Source: Clostridia bacterium
GTDB lineage: Bacteria > Bacillota_A > Clostridia > Christensenellales > UBA1242
Reading direction: 5' to 3'
Length of the DNA stretch: 33,102 nt
NCBI GenBank assembly: GCA_017454425.1
Contig: JAFTCZ010000036.1
Location: forward strand, 1 to 33,102
Shown: positions 8,901 to 16,592 of the stretch, piece after piece
How the letters are laid out: every line of letters begins with the position of its first letter
Numbering within the stretch: position 1 is the first letter of the stretch
Position numbers and translations under genes: made by a program
The notes under the pieces: model-generated
Seen by the model: the letters and a program-made list of their open reading frames with translations, nothing else
The model's database searches: none
Told to the model about the DNA's origin: nothing

Positions 8901-9078
8901 TAGAGTGTCCGATGTGAGGCAATCCGTTCATTCCCGGAGGTCCATCATAAAAAACAAATTCGGGATTACCAGTTCTTTCTTCAACGGATTTTTTGAATAT
9001 ATCGTTTTTGTCCCAAAAATCCAAAACTTGTTTATCAATTTTTGTTAGGTCTAATCTAGTATCTACTTTGTTGTACAT
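5965..9078 (-). CDS. ileS: Isoleucine--tRNA ligase, type 2-like
   Basis: Charges tRNA-Ile and edits valine. The 1037-residue class I synthetase has HIGH at 55-58 inside FYDGPPGMNGLPHIGH, a CP1 editing region, Cys pairs around 180-200 and 470-520 in zinc-site-like settings, and KMSKS near 600. The GLPHIGH context and length match the type 2 (eukaryote-like) branch rather than type 1, which has NGDIHIGH. Type 2 enzymes are generally insensitive to mupirocin. AAAGGA precedes the ATG. It is the second gene of the operon starting at 9900. I saw no T-box leader upstream. Confidence 0.93.
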   Translation of the reverse strand: MYNKVDTRLDLTKIDKQVLDFWDKNDIFKKSVEERTGNPEFVFYDGPPGMNGLPHIGHSISRTFKDSFCRYKTMRGYHVERRAGWDCHGLPVEQKAEKDLGFKSKQDIETYGVENFVEKCKQVVDYHMSQWIPATKKIGYWVDFEDRYKTSDNEYIESVWWALKQMFDKGLIYEGYKVVPYCPRCGTGLSSHEVAQGYETVKDRTIFVRFKLTDQKDTYFVAWTTTPWTLPSNTALAVNPDVKYSLVEVDGIKYIMASNLVSKLFENAVVIKTFLGKALEYTRYQPLFDVPTDVDAAKGWFVTCADYVTTTDGTGIVHIAPAFGVDDSLVGQKYNLPFVQRVDKKGCMTPDLPKYAGMRNTEANNLIIDELKARGAVIKEQKVEHDYPHCWRCHTPLIYYASNGWFIRMSNYRQQMLNNNQNVNFVPASTRDGRMGNFLANALDWNLSRDRYWATPLNIWRCDKCGHLHSVGSRQELRELGKLKQDIELHRPYVDDVTFACPKCDGIMRRVPQVIDVWFDSGAMPFAQLHYPFENKEKFGRQFPADFISEGQDQTRGWFYTLQAISTVLFDQTPYKNCVVNGILLDPTGKKMSKSLGNVVDPNMLIDKYGCDIMRWYFLSNAAPLVSIAFNESLLGEIQHKMVGTLWNTYAFYVLYANIDNFDGTINIANCKLSKMDKWILSKLNTLIKDVTFDMDCYNYIGATRKIEDFVEILSNWYVRRSRERFWIDGESADKTAAFATLYNVLMNVVKLIAPFMPFISESIYQNLKLNNDKQSVHLCDYPAANTKMIDISLEERMDEVVDIVSLGRAVRADTGIKNRQPLANMYVYTTKSHLLDEDMLAIIKDDLNVKNIQFILDTTKFITFELKPQLKTLGPKYGKLLGGIRQYLGTCDTQKLVDKLNAGETQHIKIDGQDVQLGLDDILITAVSKPDYKAQSVLGLTVILDTMLTPQLIDEGNMREVVSKLQSMRKEAGYEVEDHINVYYTGDKVITDVIAKFAQTICTNVVVDKLVAGLGGEMLKDVDINGHNLKLGIERV

Positions 9079-9096
9079 CTTTCTTTTCCTTTATTT

Positions 9097-9900
9097 TTAT
9101 ATGTTATAATCATCTATTACCTTGTTTAGGTCAAGCAAGTCTGCATTTGTAAGTATATTGACAGGTTTTTCGGCAAAAGTGCCGTGTTTGGTGATAATAA
9201 TTGCCAACAATTTGCGATTGTGATAAAAGGCATCAAGTGCTTGTTGCACTGTCAAAGTTTCGCCACAAATTACATAAGTTTTGTTTTTGTTGTTCAAGTC
9301 TAATATATTAATCATTGGTGTTTGGTCACAGTATTTGCTTATGTTTACACCATCTCTTAAAACATCACCCAAAACAGTAACAAGCTGTGTGCTGTCAATA
9401 ATTCCAACAAGCATATTGTTGTCATAAATAGGAATACACTTAAAACCTGTTACTGACAAAGCAACAATGCCATCACTAACAGTTGCATGTGCGTCCAAAA
9501 TTTTTACATCTTTTTTCTTGATAGAATCGACCACTCTTGGAGGGCTTGAAATTAATCCTGCGATGTGTTCCATTTCAACAACAACTTCGATGTGGGGCTC
9601 GGCAATAACGCGATCTTCGTTACTGTTGTGAACAATAGAATTGCGAAGTCTTGCATAATCGATAAGTTTGTCTTCATATCTGCGCACAACACCGTTTAAT
9701 GGCACGGTTCGGCGAACAACATCAGCAAAACTAAGGTTGCGTTTGTAGTTGTAAATACTGCGCAAACTTTGGTCTATTATGTTGTATGCATTAATAAAAC
9801 GCATAGCGTTGCTGCCCTTTTTCATGCTGTTTGGATAAAAGGTTGTGTTATCCTCATCAGTTATTGGGTCTTCATCAATAAATCTTCTCTCTCCTGCCAA
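9097..9900 (-). CDS. CBS-domain protein with N-terminal HEPN-like helical region
   Basis: 267 residues from a TTG start at 9900, chosen because GGAGGTG lies seven bases upstream. An in-frame ATG at 9918 would sit before that site and only about five bases from the transcription start. The N-terminal half is helical with RLRNSIVHN (about 85-93), like HEPN-type domains. The second half (about 115-260) looks like a CBS pair that may sense an adenine nucleotide. First gene of the ileS-gltX operon, 18 bases before ileS. Role unknown. Confidence 0.65.
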   Translation of the reverse strand: MAGERRFIDEDPITDEDNTTFYPNSMKKGSNAMRFINAYNIIDQSLRSIYNYKRNLSFADVVRRTVPLNGVVRRYEDKLIDYARLRNSIVHNSNEDRVIAEPHIEVVVEMEHIAGLISSPPRVVDSIKKKDVKILDAHATVSDGIVALSVTGFKCIPIYDNNMLVGIIDSTQLVTVLGDVLRDGVNISKYCDQTPMINILDLNNKNKTYVICGETLTVQQALDAFYHNRKLLAIIITKHGTFAEKPVNILTNADLLDLNKVIDDYNI

Positions 9901-9929
9901 AATAAAACACCTCCACATTTTATCTAATC

Positions 9930-9958
9930 ATTTTAACACAAACAGCACAAAATGACAA
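9930..9958 (-). promoter_or_regulatory. Promoter of the ileS-gltX operon
   Basis: Minus strand TTGTCA (9958-9953), 17-base spacer, TAAAAT (9935-9930) with extended -10 GTGT. The leader to the TTG start is only about 22 bases. Confidence 0.8.
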
Positions 9959-10051
9959 TCTTATTTTAGATGATTTTGATGTATAGACAAAAATTTTTCC
10001 ACATTATTGCACGGTTTTGAGGGTATTCCAACAAAATTTTGAAACAAAGGG

Positions 10052-10080
10052 TTGCATTTTTTTTTGTTTTGTCATATACT
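10052..10080 (+). promoter_or_regulatory. Promoter of the SRP RNA gene
   Basis: TTGCAT (10052-10057), 17-base spacer, TATACT (10075-10080). The RNA 5' end is expected seven to eight bases later. Confidence 0.8.
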
Positions 10081-10087
10081 ATTATTA

Positions 10088-10359
10088 GTCGTACTAGGCG
10101 GGGTGCTAGCGGTGCCCTGTAACCCACAATCCGCTTTAGGTGGGGCTGAATACCAATCTAGATATTTTGGCTTATGTTTTTGCGCCAAGTTGACATTGTT
10201 GAACGCCTTGGTCTTGTGCAATCTCATGCCACGAACCGTGTCAGGGTCGGAAGGCAGCAGCACTAAGTGGATTTTGAGATGTGCCACAAGGTAGCCTTGC
10301 GGGAGATGTCGGCTTGTTTGCGGGACATAAGACCAAATTAGCAAAATTGGTTGTACGGC
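10088..10359 (+). ncRNA. ffs: Signal recognition particle RNA, large Bacillota type
   Basis: About 272 bases, the size of Bacillus scRNA. The 5' Alu part carries the conserved GGGGTGCTAGCGGTGCCC followed by TGTAACC, and helix 8 has TCAGGGTCGGAAGGCAGCAG with the GGAA tetraloop at 10249-10252, where Ffh binds. The ends pair (GTCGTAC at 10088 with GTACGGC at 10353) and a T-run follows. It targets nascent membrane and secreted proteins to the translocon. Confidence 0.95.
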
Positions 10360-10376
10360 TTTTTTATTTTGTATAA

Positions 10377-10412
10377 ACAAAAAACACAGCATCAATTGCT
10401 GTGTTTATTTTT
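10377..10412. terminator. Bidirectional terminator
   Basis: AAACACAGCA/TGCTGTGTTT stem with A- and T-rich flanks on both sides. It separates the SRP RNA from the convergent coiled-coil gene. Confidence 0.8.
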
Positions 10413-12018
10413 ATTTATTCTTTTTAAGAACTCTTTCTAGTTCTTCTTTTGCCTCATCATTTGCCTTCTTGCGTGCAGCAGCAGTTGCTTTTCTTTGTTG
10501 TGCATTTTGTTCGAACTCAGCATTTTTCTCAGTCAAACGAGATAATCTTGCCTTGCCTGACTCAATTTCGCTCTTGTTGCGTTTTTGTGCAGCCTTGGCA
10601 TTTCTGTACTCTAATTCAGCATCATTCCATTCAGCAAAACTGTTGTATGCGTTTCTGCGTGCTTTGCGAACTTCTGGGTCTAATGCAACACCAACAGAAG
10701 ATTTACCTTTTTCACGAGCTTTGCGTTTTGCATATTCAAGGTTTGAATCTGCAGTGCCACTTCTAATTTTTGCAAATGCTACCTTCATGCCTTTTTGGTT
10801 AACTTCTTCGGCTAACAATTGCTCATTTGTTTCTCTCATAACAACATTGTGCTTTGTTCTTTGAATAGAATCTGTATTGGCATTAAGAACATTCTCTGCG
10901 TATTTGCTTTGGTTTTCTGCTTTGTTAAGTTCTCTGCTTGTTTTGCGTACTGTGCGTTTTGCTGTCTTGATTTCTTTTTGTTCCTCAGTAGGAGCAACAA
11001 CACCACGAACAGCTGTTTTTGTACTTGCAGCAGCAATCTTAACAGCGCCAGCCAAACGAGTGCGCAAAGGTTTGTAATCATCAACATAACTAGAGATAAT
11101 TGGTGAACTTGGAAGTTGAGATTTTGCTATGCCCAACTTGAATGCAACCTTGTGAACTTTTGCAAGTGATTTGTTAAGCATCTCACGAGTAAGGCTAACG
11201 CCCTTGTTGTCTGTGCGTGTTGCAACTCTCTTAAGGTTGCGGAACAAGCTTGCATATCTTGAATATTTGATTATGTTTGAAGTGCCTAGTGCTGCGCCAA
11301 CTGAACCAGCAGCCAATGCAGGAAGACCAACTGTTAATGCACCAGTTGCTGCAGCTGCGCTGCCCAAAATGCCTATTGCCACAGGAATTGTAAACAAAGC
11401 AGTTGCCAAACCAACAACACCAATTGCTGTCCAAATGATTGCACGGTTGCGTGCACGGTTCTTAAATGGTTTGTGCTCAGCGATAAACTCATCTACTGTT
11501 TTGTCAAAACTTCCCATTTTTTGTTGAACATCTTCAACCATTACCGCATATTCTGCTTTACCTTCTTTTGAATTGCGGTAATCTGCATATTGTTTGTCAA
11601 AAAACGCTTGTCTGTCTTCGGCGCTAAGATCCTTAAACATGTGGTCATACAAAGTTGAAGGTGCTTGTTGCATATCAGGACGACCCGTAAGTCTTCCGTC
11701 AATTGCATAAGACTCTAACTTTGCAATGTCCCATTGGTCTCTTAACTCTTCTTCTGCAATTTCTTCTGCGCTGCGCTCGTAGTACTCGCCCTCATTAATG
11801 GTACTAGCCCTTGCTTCTAGCAAAGCCCTGCCCTCATCAGTAAGAACATACTCCTCAAAACGACGATTAAAAAAATCTACTCTTTGTGCATCTGACAATT
11901 GTTGAATAGATGCTAGTGACACATCATCATGAACAATCCTATCCAACTCTTGTACCAAATAGTCCTGCATGGCTTTGCGCTTTGCAATAGTCAACACAGC
12001 CTCACTATATTCTGCCAT
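10411..12018 (-). CDS. Coiled-coil membrane protein of unknown function
   Basis: 535 residues. The N-terminal 185 residues are acidic and helical, with two related stretches (VDFFNRRFEEYVLTDEGRA and QAFFDKQYADYRNSKEGKA) that look like an internal repeat. Two Gly/Ala-rich hydrophobic segments follow (about 193-250). The last 200 residues are highly charged, Lys/Glu/Ala-rich and predicted coiled coil. No enzyme motif was seen. GGGAGGG four bases before the ATG fixes the start. It has its own promoter (12062-12090) and terminator, so it is a single-gene unit. Confidence 0.75.
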   Translation of the reverse strand: MAEYSEAVLTIAKRKAMQDYLVQELDRIVHDDVSLASIQQLSDAQRVDFFNRRFEEYVLTDEGRALLEARASTINEGEYYERSAEEIAEEELRDQWDIAKLESYAIDGRLTGRPDMQQAPSTLYDHMFKDLSAEDRQAFFDKQYADYRNSKEGKAEYAVMVEDVQQKMGSFDKTVDEFIAEHKPFKNRARNRAIIWTAIGVVGLATALFTIPVAIGILGSAAAATGALTVGLPALAAGSVGAALGTSNIIKYSRYASLFRNLKRVATRTDNKGVSLTREMLNKSLAKVHKVAFKLGIAKSQLPSSPIISSYVDDYKPLRTRLAGAVKIAAASTKTAVRGVVAPTEEQKEIKTAKRTVRKTSRELNKAENQSKYAENVLNANTDSIQRTKHNVVMRETNEQLLAEEVNQKGMKVAFAKIRSGTADSNLEYAKRKAREKGKSSVGVALDPEVRKARRNAYNSFAEWNDAELEYRNAKAAQKRNKSEIESGKARLSRLTEKNAEFEQNAQQRKATAAARKKANDEAKEELERVLKKNK

Positions 12019-12061
12019 AAAACCCTCCCAAAATGATACTTATATATCAAGTTTGTAGATT

Positions 12062-12090
12062 ATTATAGCACACTAAAACACAAAAATCAA
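12062..12090 (-). promoter_or_regulatory. Promoter of the coiled-coil membrane protein gene
   Basis: Minus strand TTGATT (12090-12085), 17-base spacer, TATAAT (12067-12062) preceded by extended -10 TGTGC. Confidence 0.8.
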
Positions 12091-12112
12091 TACTATTTTA
12101 CAAAAAACTAAA

Positions 12113-14458
12113 CTATTTTTTGCATGCAAGTGCAACTTCGTACACAATATCACTAAAATATCTTGCAGGCAAAGTTTTTAGTGCTTTTGCATTCGTTTTA
12201 TCTGTTCGCCAAGATTCGTTTTGATACTTTGTGCCGCTAAGATTGTAAAATCTTAATTCTTTTACCGTAATTTCACTTAAATCGTCCAAGTGGTTGGCAA
12301 CAAATTGTATTTCGCAAATCAGGTTGTACACAGGGTTTAGTTTAACCATCGAAACAAGCCCAAAAGGCTTTTTGTATTGCCCCTTTAGCCACCCTGTGCT
12401 TTCTAGTTGTGCCACAAAAAGATTGCCATTAACAATCATGCCATTAAATCTTGCAACAAAGGACGACATTTGTGTATAACTATCCAAAGAGAACACTTGT
12501 CTATCTAACTGGTTAAATGTCGTAAACTTTCCTTCAAAAGCGGCTTTCCAATTATATTCGGGCGCCTCGAGTGGGTGGAATATGCCAATCATAGAATTTG
12601 GCGCATTTATGTTGTTAATATCCATAACTTTTACTTTTGAATGGTTTATGATCTTAAAAGTGCTAATAACTTTTTCGTAAGAATATTCTGCCCACAATAT
12701 TCCTCTTGAAAGGGCGTAAAGTATTGGGTTTTTTTGCAAAACTTCAAATTCTTGTTTTGTCCATTTGCGGTCACTTGAAAAGGCTTCAAACAATCTGCTT
12801 GTTTGTTCTTTTATTTCATGTTGAATACGATTTTGATAATCCAACACTTTTTGGCGTGCTGTTTTGCCAATACTCTCGAGGCTGTGTGATGTTGGAACAA
12901 TATTGGTAACACAGTTTTCGTCAATCACAAAACCAAACTCAAAGTCATCAAAAGTGGCCTTGGTAGACAATGACTCATCAAAATTAAATGTCGGAACAAG
13001 GCTATCGGCCAAAGACTGAAATTCAAGATAATTAAACACTTTGTTTTCTTTTATGCTTTCCAAAATAAAAGCAATAACCTTGTCATAGCTTTGGTTGTGC
13101 TTGTCAAGATGTTTTAGTACTTCGCGAATCTCTTGGCCTTTTGTAATTGTCGTTATGTCAATTAACAATTTGACAATATCGCCTTTTTCGCCTTCATACA
13201 AATCGGCTGTTGTCATCAAAATTGATGCCAAGGTTTGATCACTTGTTATTGAGGCAATTAATGCAATTGCCCAAACATCATCTGTTGTGCCGCACAAAAC
13301 AAATTGTTCGTAAATATCAAGTGATAGGTTGTCCAAAGTTTGTTGTGACAACATATCCCTAAAATAACTTAACTCGTATGTAGCCTTTGGTGAATAAAGT
13401 TCGTAAAATTGTTCAATCAAAAATTGTGTAGTGTTTTCGGGTGCAATATCATCTGTTGCTTGCAAAACACGCGGATAATCTGATAATTTTTTGCCAAGTA
13501 CTTCTCGGTCTTTGTATTGATAACGATTAACAGTTTTGACAAATGCCGCTAGTGTTTTGATGCGCTTTTCGAGTTTAATAGGAATATATTCTAATATTTT
13601 TGCTTTTTGCTGATTATTTGCGATAGTACCAAAAATTTGAGTAAACATCTCATTTAATGTCTGTTGCTTTACAAAAACAAGCATAATGTCGACATATTGT
13701 TTGTTGTCAATTTGTTTGTTGTGCAGCATTTTGCTAATTGTTTTGATGCTGTATTCGTTGTTGTTTTGCAAAAATTCGGCCACCACATCACGATATTCAA
13801 TATTGTTTAAGTACAAATCTATTGCCAAATCTACACTGTGTGGCAAATCAATTTTACTTAAGAAATACAGCCCTTGCAAACCATATTTGTCAAAATTAGT
13901 GGTCAAAAATGACAACAATTCTTCCTCATTTTGGTTTGTAAAATCAATCAAAAAGTCTTGTGCTGGGCGCTGCCAACGGCTGTACAGTTGACCTTCATAG
14001 CTATTCATCATGTCAAAAAGTGCTGGCAAAACATCAGGCATTTCGACCTTTGAAAATTTGATGGCTTCAACAAAACGGTCAAACGAACGCTCCATCAAAC
14101 TATAATTTTGGGCGTTGCGACTATTGTAAACCGTGTTGCAAACATGAGAAATAAAGGCTTTATCAAAAAAAGTGTACAGCATGTCATATTGTTTGGTGCG
14201 CAAACACACAATTAAAAACTTATTCAAGTATTCGCAAAAATCTGCATCAATAAGTATGGCGTTTGACAACGCTGACAAAGCACCCAAACTTGGGGTGATT
14301 GGGTCTTGATAATTTGCCCAAATTGGCTCTTCATCGGGCAAATTGCCTGTAATAAATATATCCAAATCTGTTGCCATGGCTTTGTTTAGGCCACCACTAC
14401 TCCACAATTCTTCTAGGGCTTTGTTAAGATAGTCTAATTTTTCTTGTCTAATCTGCAT
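12113..14458 (-). CDS. Large DUF4132-like protein
   Basis: 781 residues. The ATG at 14458 is chosen for GGAGGG five bases upstream; a longer TTG reading overlaps the protease gene and lacks a ribosome site. Most of the protein is helical, HEAT-like, without signal peptide or membrane segments. Around 620-655 the segment IGIFHPLE...W...F..FNQLDRQVF resembles the C-terminal domain DUF4132, found with WGR domains in MolR-type proteins. I see no WGR domain here. Function unknown. It follows the spoIVFB-like gene by 49 bases and may share its transcript. No clear terminator follows. Confidence 0.6.
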   Translation of the reverse strand: MQIRQEKLDYLNKALEELWSSGGLNKAMATDLDIFITGNLPDEEPIWANYQDPITPSLGALSALSNAILIDADFCEYLNKFLIVCLRTKQYDMLYTFFDKAFISHVCNTVYNSRNAQNYSLMERSFDRFVEAIKFSKVEMPDVLPALFDMMNSYEGQLYSRWQRPAQDFLIDFTNQNEEELLSFLTTNFDKYGLQGLYFLSKIDLPHSVDLAIDLYLNNIEYRDVVAEFLQNNNEYSIKTISKMLHNKQIDNKQYVDIMLVFVKQQTLNEMFTQIFGTIANNQQKAKILEYIPIKLEKRIKTLAAFVKTVNRYQYKDREVLGKKLSDYPRVLQATDDIAPENTTQFLIEQFYELYSPKATYELSYFRDMLSQQTLDNLSLDIYEQFVLCGTTDDVWAIALIASITSDQTLASILMTTADLYEGEKGDIVKLLIDITTITKGQEIREVLKHLDKHNQSYDKVIAFILESIKENKVFNYLEFQSLADSLVPTFNFDESLSTKATFDDFEFGFVIDENCVTNIVPTSHSLESIGKTARQKVLDYQNRIQHEIKEQTSRLFEAFSSDRKWTKQEFEVLQKNPILYALSRGILWAEYSYEKVISTFKIINHSKVKVMDINNINAPNSMIGIFHPLEAPEYNWKAAFEGKFTTFNQLDRQVFSLDSYTQMSSFVARFNGMIVNGNLFVAQLESTGWLKGQYKKPFGLVSMVKLNPVYNLICEIQFVANHLDDLSEITVKELRFYNLSGTKYQNESWRTDKTNAKALKTLPARYFSDIVYEVALACKK

Positions 14459-14507
14459 AACACCCTCCGCTTGGCTTTTTTTGGTAATTGTAACATCGCT
14501 TTTGATT

Positions 14508-15362
14508 TTAGGCAAGCATTTGAGATAAAATAACTTTTAGTCTTATGTTTGCAGGATAAATAGTAATTAAATGATTTAGTTGTTTTTCACTAATTTGCCC
14601 CAAAATGTGCATATCGCCATCAATAACCGTAAAATTGGTTAGGTAAAATGGTGAAACTTGTGAAAATAACTTGTACAATGTTATGTCCTGATTAACAGCA
14701 ATATTGCGCATGGTTATGCCACGATTAACACGAGAAAGTTTGTATTCTAAATTATTTACTCTCATATAACCTATGTTGCGAGTATCACACAGCGATGTAA
14801 CAAATAAGAAAATGCCAAAAAACAACACAGTAAAGTTGGGCACAAAAAATGTTGTGACAACAAACCAAAGAATTATGGCAAAAGATAAAATAATGCCTAT
14901 TATTTTGATAATTTTTACAGCTTTTATGCGACTTGTATGTCTGCTAAGCAGCGCCAGTAGCACTCTTCCGCCATCTAGCGGATAAACAGGCAAAAGATTG
15001 ATTGTACCAACCACCAAATTTGCAACAAAAAAGTCTAATGTATATACATAACTAATTGGAAACAGCCACCACAATGACAAAACAAGTATGCACAAAACAA
15101 AATTTGACAAGGGCCCAGCAAGTGCAATAAAGATTTCGTCACGATAACTAAAATACATGTTATTTCCACCAATGCTTGCACCATGTGGCATCATCTTTAT
15201 ATGGTTTAGACGATAACCAAATCTGCTGGCCATCAAAGCATGTGCCAATTCGTGTATGATAAGGCATAATAAATAACTGCACAAAAGGCCAACATATCCA
15301 TAATAGATAAAAACACAACACAGCAAGATAAACAAAGGGTGAAAACTTATATTAAAATTCAT
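14508..15362 (-). CDS. Site-2 protease (M50), SpoIVFB-like
   Basis: 284 residues, the size of Bacillus SpoIVFB (288). It is an intramembrane zinc protease: HELAH at 37-41 gives two ligands and the catalytic Glu, and NLLPVYPLDGGR gives the third ligand D130. At least four more membrane segments lie between 75 and 190. The C-terminal part (about 200-284) is soluble and may be a degenerate CBS-like module. SpoIVFB cleaves pro-sigma-K during sporulation. The neighbours MreB, MinD and MinE support that assignment, but the substrate here is not shown. Start overlaps the stop of the small ORF upstream (TAATG). Confidence 0.75.
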   Translation of the reverse strand: MNFNISFHPLFILLCCVFIYYGYVGLLCSYLLCLIIHELAHALMASRFGYRLNHIKMMPHGASIGGNNMYFSYRDEIFIALAGPLSNFVLCILVLSLWWLFPISYVYTLDFFVANLVVGTINLLPVYPLDGGRVLLALLSRHTSRIKAVKIIKIIGIILSFAIILWFVVTTFFVPNFTVLFFGIFLFVTSLCDTRNIGYMRVNNLEYKLSRVNRGITMRNIAVNQDITLYKLFSQVSPFYLTNFTVIDGDMHILGQISEKQLNHLITIYPANIRLKVILSQMLA

Positions 15363-15508
15363 TATTTACCTCTATTATATACAATATCTGCTATTTGCTC
15401 ACAAGCAATATGTATAGGATTGTTTGGCCCCAAAAAATCACTAGAAAATAAAATTATAAAACTAACAACGACGCAAAGTACAAAATAATATAGGCCTTTA
15501 TATTTCAT
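15362..15508 (-). CDS. Small single-pass membrane protein, 48 aa, in the spoIVFA position
   Basis: An ORF of 48 codons running from ATG at 15508 to TAA at 15362. AGGAG sits seven bases upstream, a strong site. The protein begins MKYKGLYY, has one hydrophobic segment (about 8-22, ending FIILF), then a short outer tail with SDFLGPNNPIH. It lies 13 bases after minE, and its stop overlaps the protease start by one base (TAATG), so the two are coupled. In Bacillus this position holds spoIVFA, the 264-residue partner of SpoIVFB. This may be a reduced or unrelated partner. Confidence 0.7.
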   Translation of the reverse strand: MKYKGLYYFVLCVVVSFIILFSSDFLGPNNPIHIACEQIADIVYNRGK

Positions 15509-15521
15509 ATTAGTACTCCTA

Positions 15522-15740
15522 TTATATTACACCAAAAATTTTTATCCGTTTTGATATCACTTTGCATCGCAAAACATAGCACCCGTTTTCATCTAAATCG
15601 AGCCTTGTTTTGACATCTGTTCGGTCAATATCCATATAATTTTGCAAAACTTTGTAAATATCCGCCGCCAAAACACTGTTAATCTTTTGTGTATCAAATC
15701 TTTTTTGGCTTATAAGCATTTGCACCAATTTATTGCTCAT
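15522..15740 (-). CDS. minE: Cell division topological specificity factor MinE
   Basis: 72 residues, slightly shorter than the usual 85-90. The C-terminal part, TRLDLDENGCYVLRCKVISK, matches the MinE dimerisation strand pattern. The N-terminal part carries the MinD-contact helix region (DIYKVLQNYM). MinE stimulates MinD ATPase and drives its oscillation away from midcell. The start overlaps the minD stop by one base (TAATG), giving translational coupling. No minC is in the window. Confidence 0.85.
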   Translation of the reverse strand: MSNKLVQMLISQKRFDTQKINSVLAADIYKVLQNYMDIDRTDVKTRLDLDENGCYVLRCKVISKRIKIFGVI

Positions 15741-16495
15741 TATTCACCCCTATTTAATATTTTTTGTTGAATAGCACTGCCATAAAAAATATTGCTGGCA
15801 AGCCCCAAAAAAGCGTTGTTTAGTTTTTTGTCCATCACATATGCACGCCCCTCTGTACTTGATTGACTAGATAACATTTTGCTTTCGGGTATGCTGCCCA
15901 TTAAGGGCAAGCCCAAAACTTTTGCAATGTTTTGAGGCGACAGCATTTTTTTTCTTAAAACCAAAGGTTCGTCTATTTTGTTAACAACAAGACCTACACT
16001 ATCCAAATTATAATTGCACAAAAGTGTTGCCACTTTGTCTGCGTCTTTTACCGAAGTGAGATGTGGCGTAGTAACAATTAGGGCCTCACTGGCACAAAAC
16101 ACCGCACGATGAAAGCCAAAATCAATTCCAGCAGGACAATCAATCAATATATAATCAAAACTGCTTGAAAGTTCGTTTGTTATGCTTTGCAAATTTTGTA
16201 CCGAAACACGACCTGTGTTGTATGTATGACATGTTGGCAAATAATATAAATCAAAAAAATCTTGGTCGACAACCAAGGCTTGCTCGACACACACTCGCCC
16301 TTCCAAAACATCAATCAAGTCATATGCTATTCGGTTTTCTATTCCCGCAACAATATCTAGGTTATTAAGCCCGACATCTACATCAAGCATAACAACTCGT
16401 GCGTTGTTGCGTGCTAGTTGTATTCCAAGATTTAGGCAAACAGTACTTTTGCCAACACCGCCTTTTCCGCTTGTTATTACAATTTTGCGTGCCAT
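15740..16495 (-). CDS. minD: Septum site-determining ATPase MinD
   Basis: 251 residues. It has the deviant Walker A motif GKGGVGKST (10-18), MLDVDVGLNNLD for Walker A', and DYILIDCPAG for Walker B. MinD binds the membrane through a C-terminal amphipathic helix when ATP-bound, and recruits MinC or MinE. The ATG at 16495 is preceded by AGGGGGAG three bases away; an upstream TTG has no such site. A weak extended -10 (TGT-TAAAAT, about 16517-16525) may give it its own promoter after the hairpin following mreB. Confidence 0.92.
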   Translation of the reverse strand: MARKIVITSGKGGVGKSTVCLNLGIQLARNNARVVMLDVDVGLNNLDIVAGIENRIAYDLIDVLEGRVCVEQALVVDQDFFDLYYLPTCHTYNTGRVSVQNLQSITNELSSSFDYILIDCPAGIDFGFHRAVFCASEALIVTTPHLTSVKDADKVATLLCNYNLDSVGLVVNKIDEPLVLRKKMLSPQNIAKVLGLPLMGSIPESKMLSSQSSTEGRAYVMDKKLNNAFLGLASNIFYGSAIQQKILNRGE

Positions 16496-16533
16496 TGCTC
16501 CCCCTTTTGAAAACAAATTTTAACAACTGACCG

Positions 16534-16571
16534 CAAAAAGTAAAGAAAATGATGTGCGCATCATTCTCTTT
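16534..16571 (-). terminator. Terminator or attenuator between mreB and minD
   Basis: A 13-bp stem with one mismatch (16571-16559 with 16554-16542), tetraloop, then ACTTTTTG on the minus strand. The short T-run suggests partial read-through to minD. Confidence 0.65.
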
Positions 16572-16592
16572 CTACAAAACAAGTCAATATAT

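Noticed and set aside
9901..10087. T-box or riboswitch before the ileS operon
   Set aside because: The predicted leader is only about 22 bases and no T-box core sequence is seen on either strand.
10052..10395. Reading frames of 80 and 107 codons over the SRP RNA
   Set aside because: The stretch is clearly SRP RNA with promoter and terminator; the frames have no ribosome site.
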